From the NCBI GenBank assembly GCA_001600175.1, contig BCJC01000004.1, forward strand, positions 868,001 through 932,000: a stretch of DNA of 64,000 nucleotides. The letters are read 5' to 3'. Below the pieces are notes generated by a model, which worked only from the letters and a program-made list of their open reading frames with translations, was not told where the DNA came from and made no database searches. Numbering within the stretch: the stretch's first letter is position 1; every line of letters begins with the position of its first letter. The position numbers were made by a program, and so were the translations under genes. The DNA comes from Erythrobasidium yunnanense (lineage: Eukaryota; Basidiomycota; Cystobasidiomycetes; Erythrobasidiales; Erythrobasidiaceae). Below, piece by piece: positions 46,447-58,546 of this stretch.

Positions 46447-47517
46447 CTATCCCGCAAACTCATACTTTGGCATTCCCTTGACGCCCCCTTCGACCTTGTA
46501 TCTGAACAGATGGCCACCTGCATCTCCTGAACTGGCTCCAGCAGACCTATCCATGGCTGAAGCAATGTACAGCCAATCATTGTTTGGACCGCCCCAGGTC
46601 GTACACGCCATGTTCTTGGCTGTGAAACGGATTTCTTCCAGCAAAGTGCCAGTACTATCGTACTTGCAGCACGTTCCAGTTCCCCACATAGCTATCCAGA
46701 GGTTTCCATCCGTGCTGCGAAGACAGCTCAGCACGTATTCTTCCGGGTTTCGCTGAATAACAAGACACACTCTGCCACCATGCCATCCGGTTCACCGTAG
46801 TTCTGGCGCCTGTCGATGAAGAGCCTCTTGTTGCTGATGCTGTCTGACTCGGCATCAAAGTCGTATGCGTAGACAATCATGGCTACAGAATCGTTGAGGT
46901 AGACTGGGCAGGCAGATCTGTCAGCTCGGTTCCTGCTTCCAATGATAGCACCAAGGCTTACAGGTCTTGCTATCGGGACTCCAAGCGAGTCCATTTCCGC
47001 ATATCAGACCTTCCTCCATCTGATGCAGCGAGCCATCTGGGTCGTATCGCCAAAGCCTGCCTTTCGGCTGACCATAGCTTGCAGGAAGTTTGCCAGGTCC
47101 AAGCGACATCGCCTTCTTATCTATCTCAGCAAGCCAGAAGCGGCCTTTGACATCGACTCCTCCATCATTGAAGCGCAACTCGTCGCGCTGCGAAGTTGGT
47201 ATGATCTCCTTCACGACTTCCAATCTCCCTGTAGCTTCATCCAAGAACGCGACTCCTTGGTAGTATGCACAGATGTAGGATCCTGGTACGTTCTTGCGGA
47301 AGAATTGCACAGTCACGCTGTCTTCGAGCTCGTGCACTCGCGGTGTGCCTACAACGTCTCCTGTCTTAGGATCAAGTTGCAGAATGTGCAGCTCTGCAGG
47401 CTCTTGGAGACAGTCGACCAAGTGCAACGTGGAATCAGACGAACGATAGAGGGGAGCTTCGCCTAAGACCATGGGCTGCTTGAACTGATAGAAAACGTCA
47501 TGCTTGGTAGTGCTCAT
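46447..47517 (-). CDS. SMP-30/gluconolactonase/regucalcin-like lactonase
   Basis: Six-bladed propeller hydrolase that opens sugar lactones with a divalent metal. It starts MSTTKHDVFYQFKQPMVLGE; the Glu in LGEAPLYR is the first metal ligand of the family. LRFNDGGVDVKGRFWLAEID supplies the Asn ligand, GNGLAWSPDSKT the second Asn region, and EPDGM the Asp. TDGNLWIAMWGTG forms a later blade. The end is VEGGVKGMPKYEFAG. Two introns are inferred (about 46905-46960 and 46725-46780). Only the start at 47517 is used; an upstream in-frame TTG is ignored. Predicted cytosolic. The natural substrate is unknown. Confidence 0.88.
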
Positions 47518-48055
47518 TATGAAGTAATAGAGTAGTGATATATGAAGTGGGCGGGAGAGTAGCAGCACCAAGAATCAGTGTTCTCTGTCACGATGAGAGA
47601 ATACCCGGACGATGAAGTGAGGTTCATCAAGAACAGTGAGGAAACTGGCAAGTGCCGACGGTTAGATCAGAACATATGGGCCTTCCCAGGTCAACGGAAT
47701 CCATGTCCGTCCTGCCTTGAGGGGATCTAAGACAGGTGACAGCAAACTCCGCCGATAACCGTTCCCAGGCACCGGCAGCGATAAGAGTGAAGAACCCACT
47801 CAAGAGCCATCCTAACGTTGGCTATAATACACTGGTGGATAAGATCGCCTCAAAGCATCAAAGTCAGGCAATACGACCGTTTCCTGCAAAGTCCAGGAGT
47901 ATAGATACCGAGATCGTGCGAGTAGAGATAGATACAGTATAGAAGGACTGACGATACATCATCAACTATATTGCTATGCCCTTCTCTCCCTTTACACCTT
48001 TAAGAACAGGCCCGAGACAGGTCGCTGACAGAATGAAGTACCCATCGAGCGAAAT
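47518..48055. other. Intergenic region
   Basis: 538 bp upstream of the lactonase start and downstream of the permease stop. No exon or RNA gene was recognised; it should hold the lactonase promoter. Confidence 0.3.
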
Positions 48056-49894
48056 CTACTTACTATCGACATCCTTCTCATGGCTCACAGCGCGATGAAT
48101 TACGTCTGTGACCGCTCCGTCTTCGATAGAGCGTTCGTCGTAATACTTGGCTAGTTCTTCGAATCTATGCTGACGGTCATCGCCAGCTACTGGCCAGATT
48201 CGACAAGCTACATAGTAAACCAGACCTCCGACGACGAAGGAGAGTAGCCAGCCTAGTGTATAGATGCGAGAAGCGGCGGGGCTGACTGTCACGCTACCGA
48301 AGGAACCGATAAACCCAGGAAGCGGGACTACGAAACCAGCGATGAACGCGGCGACTGCTCTCCAATTCGTACCGTAAGTATAGTAGTACTTGGCATCGAG
48401 CTTCTCGGAATAAAGATCGTCTAGATCGATGTTCCCTTTGCGGATAAGGAAGTCTGCAGAATTAACTTCAGTCAGGGAAGACCCTTACGCCGTGGTGCGA
48501 CTGCTCATACTCACAATCGACAATCATGATTCCAACCACGTTGCCTTGGAATATCGAGTAGCCTCCAAGGAAATTAAGGAAGGTAGGTGCAGACGTGAGA
48601 ATGTGCCAAGGAGTGATAGCGAACGAGACCACGAGGCAGAGGACCTGGCCCGCTTGATATTCATGAAGCGCGGCAGGAGAGCTGTGATGTCCGCCCCGAA
48701 TGGCAGGAAGTTACAGGCTAGAGAGGTGCCTAGAGTTGCGAAGCCAAACGAGAGGGCAGCAAAGAAGCACCCAGCTCTTGCCTTCGAGTTGTAGTCATGA
48801 TCGAGAATCCCGTTAAGCAGTGCATAAGGGTTCCAGAATGCTTCGCCCCACATCTGCTGGACTGCTGCCGTGACGATGATTCCGAAAGAAGCACAGAGAG
48901 TTTGGCCAGCAGGCAAGGACACGATCTGACCCCATAGCTGTGCATTTGGAGTCTTGGCATATCGAGCGATGTCTGGAACCGTGATGAGCAGAGCTGAATT
49001 GGCACCCATGATAGAGTTGAATTGCGCTAGCACGAGAAAGGCGAAGACGGTTGTGGAGGAAGCAGTGCCAGTCATCTCGACTGCGCTGCTAGAGACGCCG
49101 CCATTGTTTTTGGTTGCCCAAATGACGAGACCCAGTCCAGCTATAGGCATCACGATAGATTTGGCTGCAAAGATCGGTGTGATGCGCGAGGTGTGGATGA
49201 GGAGGAAAGGGAAGGTAATGAGGACAGCTAGGAAGAAGCCGACCATCTCCTGCGTGGTGATACCTTGACTTTCTGGAATGGCGTTGGGGATGTTGGCCCA
49301 TCCAGAGAAGATGCAACGCAGCATGACAGACACGAATTGGCCGGTAAAGTACTGCAGGAAGCGGTGTAAATTAGCTGAGGAACAACATAAGATAGCTCAT
49401 AACAACTCACGGCTTGCACTCCGCCCCAGATGATGCCCAGAATGCTTCGGATAATGATGTAGAAGTAGGATCCAAAGGTCCCAAAGGCAGCTCTGGCGAG
49501 AGCAGGGAAGCCTATGTGATACTTGGCAGCTGCACGTCCGTTCAAGACCATCACAGCAGCGGAGAGGAAGTTGGCGAAGAAGACCAGCAGGACAGAATCA
49601 CGTATGTTCAGGCCGATGGCAACCACTTCGGAATTTGCGTAGGTATCAGGGTGTGTCCAACGCTGCGTATACATTGTCTTGATACATACAGGAAGCTCCT
49701 ATGGACCATGTCGAGACATTCCACGATTCGGACCACCAGAACACGAAGAAGCTCAAGAAGGTCCAGATACGCCGGGCAGGACCAGAGGGAGCCAAATCTT
49801 CATTCTGCAGACGAGAACTATTTGGCAACTCGATAGCCTTGACGAAGTTACGAGGGGACGAGAGGGCATGCTTGACCGTTTGAACAGAAGGCAT
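48056..49894 (-). CDS. NCS1 family nucleobase/vitamin permease
   Basis: Plasma-membrane cotransporter of the NCS1 (Fur/Fcy/thiamine) family for uracil, allantoin, cytosine or thiamine-like substrates. It starts MPSVQTVKHALSSPRNFVKA, and then LPNSSRLQNEDLAPSGPARR leads into the conserved WTFLSFFVFWWSESWNVSTW and SIGAS. Helices follow: NIRDSVLLVFFANFLSAAVM, SYFYIIIRSILGIIWGGVQA, MVGFFLAVLITFPFLLIHTS and LGLVIWATKNNGG. NPYALLNGILDHDYNSKARA and the following CNFLPFGADITALLP match the family core. The C tail (FEELAKYYDERSIEDG) is hydrophilic. Four introns are inferred. Substrate unassigned, with the Fur-type branch favoured. Confidence 0.92.
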
Positions 49895-50269
49895 ATCTTT
49901 GACTGGACCAGGAAATCGATGGAAAGGGAATCAAGAAGGGCAGACGACCCAGATGAACTGTTTGAATCAAAGAGGGTCTCATGATACGATGATAACCGTC
50001 CTCCGGACTGGGTCCCCGTTCTGGTCCAGATTACCGGGAGACGGCTCATGCCTTGAACTCTTTTGGACGAGATTTACCAGTGGGAAGAACTAATATGGAC
50101 TTTCCTTCATTCAAGGCTGAATATCAATGTCCTGGATCTCGGCTGATATCCGAAGTCCCATCTCTGTCGTCCTCCGGCCAAGTCCTCGATCATACATCTT
50201 TCGACCCTCTTTACCTCTCTAGTCACCACCGGCGTCGAACAGATCCCTCTTCCTGATTTTAAATTCACT
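49895..50269. promoter_or_regulatory. Divergent promoter, NCS1 permease / esterase
   Basis: 375 bp between opposite start codons. No coding exon was recognised. Confidence 0.35.
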
Positions 50270-51401
50270 ATGTCCCTACTGCCCACACCTCCCTACCCTC
50301 TGCATGAATCCGTTCTTGACAGGCTCGATCCAGAGTATGTCAGCTTTTACAATAAGCATATCATCAACCTGCAGCAAGTGCACTACCAACCGGTAGCTGC
50401 GTCAAGGACAAGCGGTGCGCCTGAATGGTGCGCGAACAGGATCTTCTCGACTGATTTCCTGTCTTCAGGCGTCCTCATACCGGGAGCTAGTGAAGCCTTG
50501 CCCGTTGGCTCAATCAAGGACTACAGTGTCGACCGTGTAGCTTCAAGCGGAGATCCCGTCGCGGTCAGAGTCTTCACGCCCACGACACCTGCACCTGCTT
50601 CTGGTTATCCAGTTCTTCTGTACTTCCACGGCGGTGGCTTTGTTCTAGGGAATATCAACACCGAGAACAACGTATGCACTACGTTCTGCGAGGGAAGCCA
50701 ATGCGTGGTAGTCAGTGTAGATTACAGGTAGGCCAGCGACTCCTGCTCATTATGAGGCCTTGGCTGAAATATAGCTCTGCCGGTACAGACTAGCACCAGA
50801 GCATGTATGGCCTGCTGCCGTGCATGACGCCTGGGAAGCTCTGCTGTGGCTCAAGCGTGAAGGCGCCCAGCTGCACATTGACCTAGAGAAAGTGGCCGTT
50901 GGTGGGTCTTCCGCGGGAGGGAATCTAGCAGCCATCATGACGAACAAAGCTATCTTGGAGTCCGATAATTGTGCTCCGGCAATCGTGTTCCAAGTCTTGG
51001 TAGTCCCGGTCACCGACAACACAGCCAGCCCTTCAACGCACCCATCCTACAGCGAATGGGAGAACACCGCTGCGCTCCCAGCTGTTAAGATGCTATGGTA
51101 TCGCAAGCACTACCTCCCGAATGAAGCAGACTGGCCGCATCCTGAGGCTTCGCCTCTATACTACCCAAACGATATCGCGTCGCGTCTACCGACTGCGTTC
51201 ATCGCCGTAGCGGAGCTGGACGTCCTAAGATCAGAAGGAGAGATGTATGCTCAGAAGCTGAGCAAAGCCGGCGTAAAGGTAGATCTGAAGTGCTACAACG
51301 GCATGCCGCATCCGTTCATGGCTATGGGAGGCGTGCTCACGCAAGGCAGAATATTGCTAGACGATATCGTGGATGCTCTCAGTTCAGCTTTTAAAGCATA
51401 G
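50270..51401 (+). CDS. Alpha/beta hydrolase, hormone-sensitive-lipase-type esterase
   Basis: Carboxylesterase of the HSL/alpha-beta_hydrolase_3 family. It starts MSLLPTPPYPLHESVLDRLD. The oxyanion-hole motif is LLYFHGGGFVLGN. Intron 1 (about 50729-50789) splits VVSVDYR from LAPEHVWPAAVHDAW, the conserved DYRLAPE element. The nucleophile elbow is VAVGGSSAGGNLAAI, the acid is probably the Asp in FIAVAELDVLRSEG, and the His lies in YNGMPHPFMAMGG. Ends DALSSAFKA, about 355 residues. No signal peptide, so cytosolic. The natural ester is unknown. Confidence 0.92.
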
Positions 51402-51582
51402 TTAGTGTTTGCCGCTGCGGTTGATTGTATTCCAGTCAAGCGTCCCTCTTTGTACATTGCTTGCTTGCAAGAACAAACAAGGCACATATCTGCGACAGAC
51501 TAATTGTACAACTCTGTCCATACCCGTCAAAGGGCGATAAACAAGCATATACAGGAACGAGTGCACAAATTCATGATAAAGA

Positions 51583-54500
51583 CTACCACTTCGGGTTGAT
51601 ATCCCACTCCTTGCTCGCCCACGGGTCGCTAGCTTGCTTAATGTACGGGTCCGGCGAGGTACCGTTCGTGATCCTACTGTTCCAAGCAGAAGCGCCAGCA
51701 ATACCGACGTCCTGATCGGCCAATGGGACATGGGTAATGGTGCCGTCATCTGACCCGAATGACAGTGAAGAGGAGTGATGTGATCCGCTACTGCCCATAT
51801 TATCGTTAAATGCGAACGAAGCGGACGAGGATGCGAATGGGTTGGTGAAGCCGTATGAAGTAGAAGTGGAAGTGGACGAATAGGGGTGATTGAACGAGGA
51901 AGAAGATGAGGGATCGTCAAATGGATTGGAAATAGTGTATGATGTCGAGGCTGTAGGTGTACGAGCTTCCGCTTCCGCTTGCTCAGCCGCTAAACGAGCT
52001 TCGTCCTCCGCCTCTTGTCGCTCCAACGCTTCTTGTTCTTTCTGCTGTTGCGCAAACGATACGTTGGTAGGCTCCGTATTGGTGCGATCGTAGCTCAAGC
52101 GTTTTGGCCTGCGCTGGCTTTCTGCAGGTATGCGGGATGGGAGGTCACGATTACTTTGAGTGGCTGCCGGTATTTGTGTCTTGAGGAAAACAGTCTGCGT
52201 AGATGGAAGTTGGCCTGATCCATCGTCTTTGGCTATTTCCTCTCTGATTTGCGCGATGTCGAAGCCAGCTCCAACAGGAGATGTAACGGGCCTCTTGACG
52301 GGCGCCTTGTCCTTCTTGACACTGGCAGAAGAGACCGTAGTCGTTGCCAGGCGACTTGCGATATCCGACTCTAGCTCATCGTAAGGCCGCCTTACGTTCA
52401 TCGGTGCTTTATCGCCAATTACGGCTGCCGGCTCCGTATCGTCTTCTTCGTCGTACCCAGCACCTATGTCACCTGATGCTAGATTGCTCTTCAAGTTTTT
52501 GTTCGGCTTGCCATCCGCGCTTGATCCGTTCGAAAGCGCACTGCCTGGCCGTGACATGTCCGTACTGGCAGGAGCAGATGCATCCTTCTTGTTCTTCCGC
52601 AGACGCTGTATCCAGGATGCCTTCTTTTGAGCTTCTAAGCGAGCGAGCTCCATTTCTGGAGTCACTATCTCTCGCTCTGGCTTGGCGTCCAAGTCTTCTG
52701 GCTCGTCAAAGCTGCGATAGGCCCATGTTAAGCGCAAGGACTCAATGCTGTAAGGGTAACACTGCTCACCTCGTAGCGGTCACCTTGAAGCCGAGATGTT
52801 CCAATATAAGCGGCATGAGCGTACGATAGCTCATGTGTCCAGCTATAAGTTCCGTAATGTCGACATTTTCCAAGCCTGGAACATATTCTACTGGCCTTAG
52901 ACCAGCGACAGTCTGCAGGCCTCCTACGGTCGCTCTGAATAGATACCCAAGAATCCAATCGTTCTGCGCATATGCGTTGACAAATCTTCCGCTGACTACG
53001 CCGCTTACTTCTTGCCATGTTTTGCGAGATCCAGTCACCGTAGCGCCCAGCAGATATACATCTTGTACCACACCATAAGCTTTCGCTTTGGCCAATGCTA
53101 CGAGCGTGTAGAATATGACTCGAGCGCCTAGCGAGAAGCCAATGAGAGTGACAGGTCGCACACCGACGGATCGATTTATGAGTATTTGAGCCATGACTTC
53201 ACCCGCTTGCCGGGCTCGATCGAGAGCATTTGACCAAGGATTATCGATGAGATAGCCGAGTTTTGTAAGGACTGTTCAATGGCAGGCATTAGTATACAAT
53301 CTGGTAGTGGGCAGAAAATCTATGCTTACGGATCGGCCACTGCAGAGCTGCCATCATAGCACCCATCAAGGTGAGCTGCAGCATCTGCTGACCGACTGAA
53401 GAGAGCACTTCGGATCCTAAGATTCGCAGAGCACCTCCAGTCTGTCCCAGCGTTTCGGGCTCCCAGAGAACTGAAAACACATCGCCCATGATTGGGTTAA
53501 GCGTGGAGAAGGGTAACCGGACGTCGTCTTGCGGGCCGTTCATGAAGCTTTACATGGCGATAGTGCGTCAGGTTTAGTTCTCAGGTTCGGTTATAATGTA
53601 TAGCTCACCCTGGTATCGTGATGATCACATTCAGGCGCTTATTGTTGTGTAAGGGCATGAGATTGAAAGTGTCGACGGCCTTCATTCGGCGCGCCATACC
53701 CTTCCCTCCTATGCGCCCACCTATGAGCGTCCCGCTTGTCGTAATGACAGCTGCACCACCGGCTCCTCCCAAGAAAGCAGTCGTACCACTAACTCCGACA
53801 GTCGCAAAGGCTGCGCCTATACCTGCGCCGATGACAGGTGCTAGTAGGCCTGCTGAGAGACCTATGACCAAGCCTCCTCCGAGAGTAGCCAGACCCATCA
53901 TCATGTATCGCTTCCGATTCTCTGCTTTTCTACGCAGATCGATAACGTCCTTGTTTTCTCGTTCGCTGACAGCTTCTTGTAGTTCCAGAGCTTCGGTCAA
54001 GCGTTTCTCGAAGCGAACGATGTCCATCCAGGTTAGACCCAGCTGCTCTGCTATCAAGCCTAGTAGCACGCGAGATCGTGCATCGTAGACACTGTCGGCT
54101 ACAAGAGCCAGGAAGAGGTCGCATAGAATGGTCCACCGGATGTCTAGCGTGATTGTCTTGTCCGCCGCTGAGAGCTTGGTCGATACGCCTGGAAGGGCGT
54201 TCGGTAACGGCTGCAAGATTGTATCGGATTTGCCCGATGGCGTGGATTCTCCAACGGTAGGGGACGTCGGTAGAGGCACACTCTGCGGTCTATCGTCTTC
54301 AGCATCCTTTGGCTGCTCAACGTGGGCAGCATCCTCGCTTGTCGTGGCGCCAGTCGCAGCTTCTTGTCCTTCCATCGCCGCTGTCGCTATACTCTGCGCT
54401 TCTTCCGCCTCCCTACTTTCTGCATCTGCCTTTTCTCGGGCTGCCTGCTCTGCTTCTTCTAGTCTTTCCCGCTCTTCCTCCTCTCGCTGTTCCCGCTCCA

Positions 54501-55430
54501 CCTCTGGGTCGTATTCTGGGTTGGGTACAGTGTGAACGGCCACCAGAGAAGGTACCAGATCGGCGGAAGTTACACCATGTTCAGCTAATTGCTCGATCAT
54601 GCGTTGTTCTGCGAACTACATCAGCTTGAAAGCACATGCCGAGCGGATCAGGCTGGCTCACCGGCAGGCTCTACTTCCATGTGCTGATAGAGTCTTCCCA
54701 TAATCTTGGTTCCCCAGTTGTTGAGGCTTTCACGCGCATTCTCCAGCTCTTTGATGTTGGCTAGCTTGCGAACCATCTCTCGCATTACGACTCTGCACAG
54801 GCCCACGTAGGCTATCCTCTGACCTTCACTGAGCATCTGCTTTGTAGTCTGCATCTGGCTGAGCGGTGTCATTCCCTTGTCATCGTCAAAGAGGTATTTC
54901 GTGCGCGTGTGCATTTCGTCCTCTTCCGGGTCTTCATCCAGCTCTAGACGTGTATATTCTTTCTGTTGTTGCACATCCAAGACCAAGACAGTAGATGAGA
55001 GTGTCAAGTCAGCCTGATTTAGCGAGTTCGCCGGTCATGCTAAACAGACCTCGTCCATCTTGCCCTTCTCCCTCCATTTCGCGCCTTGCTCGTCGACATC
55101 GATGAGATTTCCAGTCGCATTTGTACCCTGCGTTGTCGGCGACGGTATATCGAGAGCTGCTGTTTTCAGCTTGCCGACTCGCAGGACTTTGCCCTTTCCC
55201 AGCTGGATCCGACGGCGCCGCTGCTGCCGCTGCAGAACATCTTCATCGTCGTCGTCATCGCTGCTGTCTATCTTCTTGCTGGTGCCCTCCTCTTGGTCGA
55301 GCCTGTCGGGGTCTTCGCGGTACTCTTTCCACTGACGGTCGACCGCCAATTTGGTCGTAGCTGCCGTGGAATGCAGCACAGGCATGTCCATCCATCCTTC
55401 ATCATCGTCGATGTCGTCTAGCGAGGCCAT
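51583..55430 (-). CDS. DUF726 protein (TMCO4/Mil1-like), membrane-linked hydrolase fold
   Basis: Long protein with a DUF726 alpha/beta-hydrolase domain. The N terminus (MASLDDIDDDEGWMDMPVLH) is acidic. A helical region (GLCRVVMREMVRKLANIKEL) is followed by a Glu-rich coiled coil with EREQREEEERERLEEAEQ. Two hydrophobic hairpins (MMMGLATLGGGLVIGLSAGL and IGAGIGAAFATVGVSGTTAF) mark the DUF726 membrane segment. Next comes MGDVFSVLWEPETLGQTGGA, then the nucleophile elbow VTLIGFSLGARVIFYTLVAL, and PLILEHLGFKV. The ~350-residue C tail is disordered, with Ser-rich blocks and NPF tripeptides (SNPFDD, TNPFAS), typical of EH-domain or adaptor binding. Six introns are inferred. Yeast Mil1 of this family binds the AP-1 adaptor; that role is plausible here. 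Confidence 0.85.
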
Positions 55431-55671
55431 GGCCTGCTATCGAGCAGTTGGGCGGACTCCAGGATGTGTTCAAGGTCGCAGAACAAGCAGGCGGGCCCGC
55501 TGCAAGTCTGCAAGTCTGCAACGCAAGGCGAGCCACATGTATGTGAGAGAAAGTACTACCTCTGCATATAGTAGCGAAGAAGCTTTGCTTGGATCCAATT
55601 TCAAGGCAAAGCGACGAAGTCGGACCCTATGTACATAATTTCTCGGCAGCGAGCGCCGACACACGCTTCGT

Positions 55672-58095
55672 CTAGTAGTACCGCTCCTCTTCTACAGGAG
55701 CTAACCGGCGTCCTTGATCGTGCTGCGCCCGAGACTTGCGCCTACCAGATGTAGCGCTGTTTCTCCGACTATCATATGGACTGGCTGAATTATGTCTTCC
55801 ACTTCTCCCGCTTCGAATTGAGGGCAGTCTTGAGCCTCTGAAGCCGGGAGCTAGATAGCCGTGCTCCTGTTTCAGCTGTTCAGCATATTGGCGATCCAGC
55901 ACCCGTTCTCTTTCCTCCTCGATCAGCGCCTGCATCCGTTCTCTCTCACTTACAGAATCGTTGCGAGCGGATATTATTGACGGGATATGCGTCATGCCGT
56001 CCGACATCGCTTCGTCGTATTCTTGTGCATTCATCCTACTCTGCCGGCGTCCGTCATCGTCCCCGCTTTGAGAATATCCACTGCGACGTGACTGCGAGTA
56101 CCTGCTCTGGCCTCTGCTCCGATACGATTGGTTTTGAGATCGGCCAAAGCTAGAAGGTCGACTTGCGCCATCGTAGGTCCCCTCATCGTCATCGTAGTAT
56201 GAGCCTTCATCTTCACTTCCTCCTTGACTGGCATACGACTGTCGAGAAGGTCGGTCTTCTAGCGGTCTGCCAGCTTGTGCAGCGTGTTGGGCAGCTGCCA
56301 GCGCTTGCGCCTGCATAGCGTCTCTCTGCTGATTCTCGGCATGCTGCTGCATTTCTCTAGCTTGAGAAGGATCCATGTACTGCTGTTGCTGCATCATTGC
56401 TGCTTGCTGAGCTTCCCGAGCAGCTTGTTCCCGTTCCATCGCTTTCCGCTGAGCATCTTGGATAGCCACCTCTTTCTGCGCTAGAAGTTCGTTCTTGTCT
56501 CTTCGCCGAACAGCATCTTCTTCCGCTTCTTCAGCGGCCGCTTTCTGCAAAGCATCATGCTCAGCGACTTCTCTCGCTTTACGAATATCCTTATGCTCCT
56601 GCTTCTCATACTGTCTTTCCTGCTCTTTCCGTCTCTTCCGTTCTCGCTTCTCGTGTCTTCTCGCTTCTTCTTCATCTCGCTCGTCTTCCTCTTTTTGCTC
56701 CCGCCGCTTACGCTTCTCATACTCGCGCCGTGCCTCCTTTCGTGCAAGCTTCTTTTGATCCTTAGACTTGACAGAGCCGTTGTCCGCAATTTGAGCAGGC
56801 TGAGGAGGAGCTATCATACCAGGACCCATCATGCCTGCACCGTAAGCTGGCCAGCCAGGCATCATAGGAGGCATGACAGGCGCTGGAGGTGGCATTATTG
56901 GTCTGCCATACGCATCGTACCCGACAGGCAGCTGAGGCTGTATCATTGCAAGCTGAGGCATAGCAGGATTGGCAATAGTCGTCCATTGACCTGTTGAAGG
57001 GTCAAAGACGACCTCGTTTCCGCCTCCTAGACCTTGGGCCAGCATTTGTGGATTGGTGTCGGCGTTGGCTGCGCCATAGCCTGGCAGAGGTGCAGTTCCG
57101 GCTGGAGGAGCTCCATACGTCTTAGGCTCCTTCTTCTTCGCGCCCACCCCATCTGCGCCATCGTACGGCTCTTCATCAGGATTTTCTCCGTCGTAAGGAT
57201 CGGGCGCTTCGTCACCTGGTCCTCCAGGTCCACCTGGGCCTCCTGGACCTCCTGGCCCTCCCGGAGGGCCATCCATATCATCGTCGAAATCGTCTGGTCC
57301 TCCTGGTGGACCACCTCGGCCTCCAGGGCCTCCTGGACCGCCCATATCGTCATCAAAGTCATCATCGCCTCCTGGTCCTCCCATACCGTCATCTCCGCCT
57401 TTTTCGAAACCAAGATCGAATGGCTCAGCTGTTGCTGCTTGTGCAGGATCTGTCAAGACATCGAAGAACGAGGAGATGAGGTTGAGAGCTCCGCCAATGA
57501 ACAGGAACGCTGCTGCTCCGACATGTAAATTGCCAGTATTGTAGCTCAGAATCTGAAGCGCCACCCAGATCATGACAAGACTCTCGCCGCCTAAGCCGAT
57601 CTGGTTCTGGAGGGCAGGGAACCACTTGAAGACCACAGGTAGTAGCGAGTTCATTGCCCCTCTTGCAGCCTGATGCACCAAGATCACGAGGAGGATGATC
57701 ACTGCCGCCGAAGCTGTTGAGTCAGCTGTTCGATCTGCCTTCAGTCACCAATGAGTATACTCACAGCTCAGAATATGATAGATGGCAGCGTGGGCAACTG
57801 CGCCGGTTCTTTGCGGGTAATCGGTGTTCATCTTGTAAGCCTCGCATTTTTCTGGCTTTTTGGCTGTCACGCCCTTCGCCAATAAGATCCCCATACCGTG
57901 TCCGAAGCTCATAGAAGGAGTCGCAGCTTTTAAATCTCTGTTCGGGACAAGCCAGCAGTCAGGATTGAGGATTTTTGGGTCAAAACCGACCGGAGGCTCT
58001 GCTCACCCAATCAGAGTCACAAATTCTGCAGCGAGCCCGATGATGAGCGCTATCGCAGTGAGTAGCGCGAATCCTCGAACGAGCCAGATGTACAT
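55672..58095 (-). CDS. Four-helix membrane protein with collagen-like and charged cytoplasmic tail
   Basis: Starts MYIWLVRGFALLTAIALIIG (helix 1). An outside loop (FGHGMGILLAKGVTAKKPEK, then CEAYKMNTDYPQRTGAVAHA) leads to helix 2 (AVIILLVILVHQAARGAMNS), helix 3 (ESLVMIWVALQILSYNT) and helix 4 (VGAAAFLFIGGALNLISSFF). This four-helix plan resembles SUR7/MARVEL-type cortical proteins. The tail of nearly 600 residues starts with a Gly-Pro-rich tract of GGPGG and GPGGPP units with acidic DDDFDDD blocks, then Pro/Met-rich sequence, then a coiled coil of strongly charged KRKRREQKEEDERDEEE type, then Ser/Arg/Tyr-rich sequence. Two introns are inferred near the 5' end; the exon between them has two open frames. 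Function unknown. Confidence 0.75.
57180..57420 (-). repeat. Collagen-like Gly-Pro repeat tract
   Basis: About 80 codons of imperfect GGPGG/GPGGPP units separated by acidic DDDFDDD blocks inside the tail of the four-helix protein. The DNA is a degenerate CCTGGNCCTCC repeat prone to slippage. Confidence 0.7.
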
Positions 58096-58546
58096 TCATG
58101 GATTTCGATGTCTTCCCTTTGTCGAATCTTGCTAGCCAGCTGCTTGAACCGCCAGGGGTGTGTGTAGTACGGCCAGCGTCTCGTTGTTTAGTGTATGTAT
58201 AGATACTACTTGTGAGTACAGGAGGTTGGGACGAGGGGTGGATTCAGTCAGATGTAAGCCTAGTCGGTAGAGGATCCCGCCTTTCAAGACCGGTCAAGTT
58301 GCATAGCGGATTCAGCTGTCCCTTTGTGAGAGCGTCTGCTGAGGTGTGGCGCTAGAAGAGGTTTCTGGCACCAATTCAGACTCCATTGCAGAGAGAAGAT
58401 TTGGCCCTTCGAAGTCGAGTGCAGCCTTACTGGAATGGAGAACGTGTAGCCTGTTCAATGGCCTTTGCATGGCAGGCATAGACTTATGAGACTAGTTTCG
58501 ACACGGCTTTGCAGTCTTCTTTGGGTATCGAATTACTGGTTTGGAC
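58096..58546. promoter_or_regulatory. Divergent region, four-helix protein / Zn2Cys6 regulator
   Basis: 451 bp between opposite start codons. No exon was recognised. Confidence 0.3.

Noticed and set aside
55495-55525. Short tandem CTGCAAGT units
   Set aside because: Only about three 8-bp units; too short to call a functional repeat.
57180-57420. True collagen domain
   Set aside because: Gly is not at every third residue and the tract lies in a predicted cytoplasmic tail, so only the term collagen-like is used.
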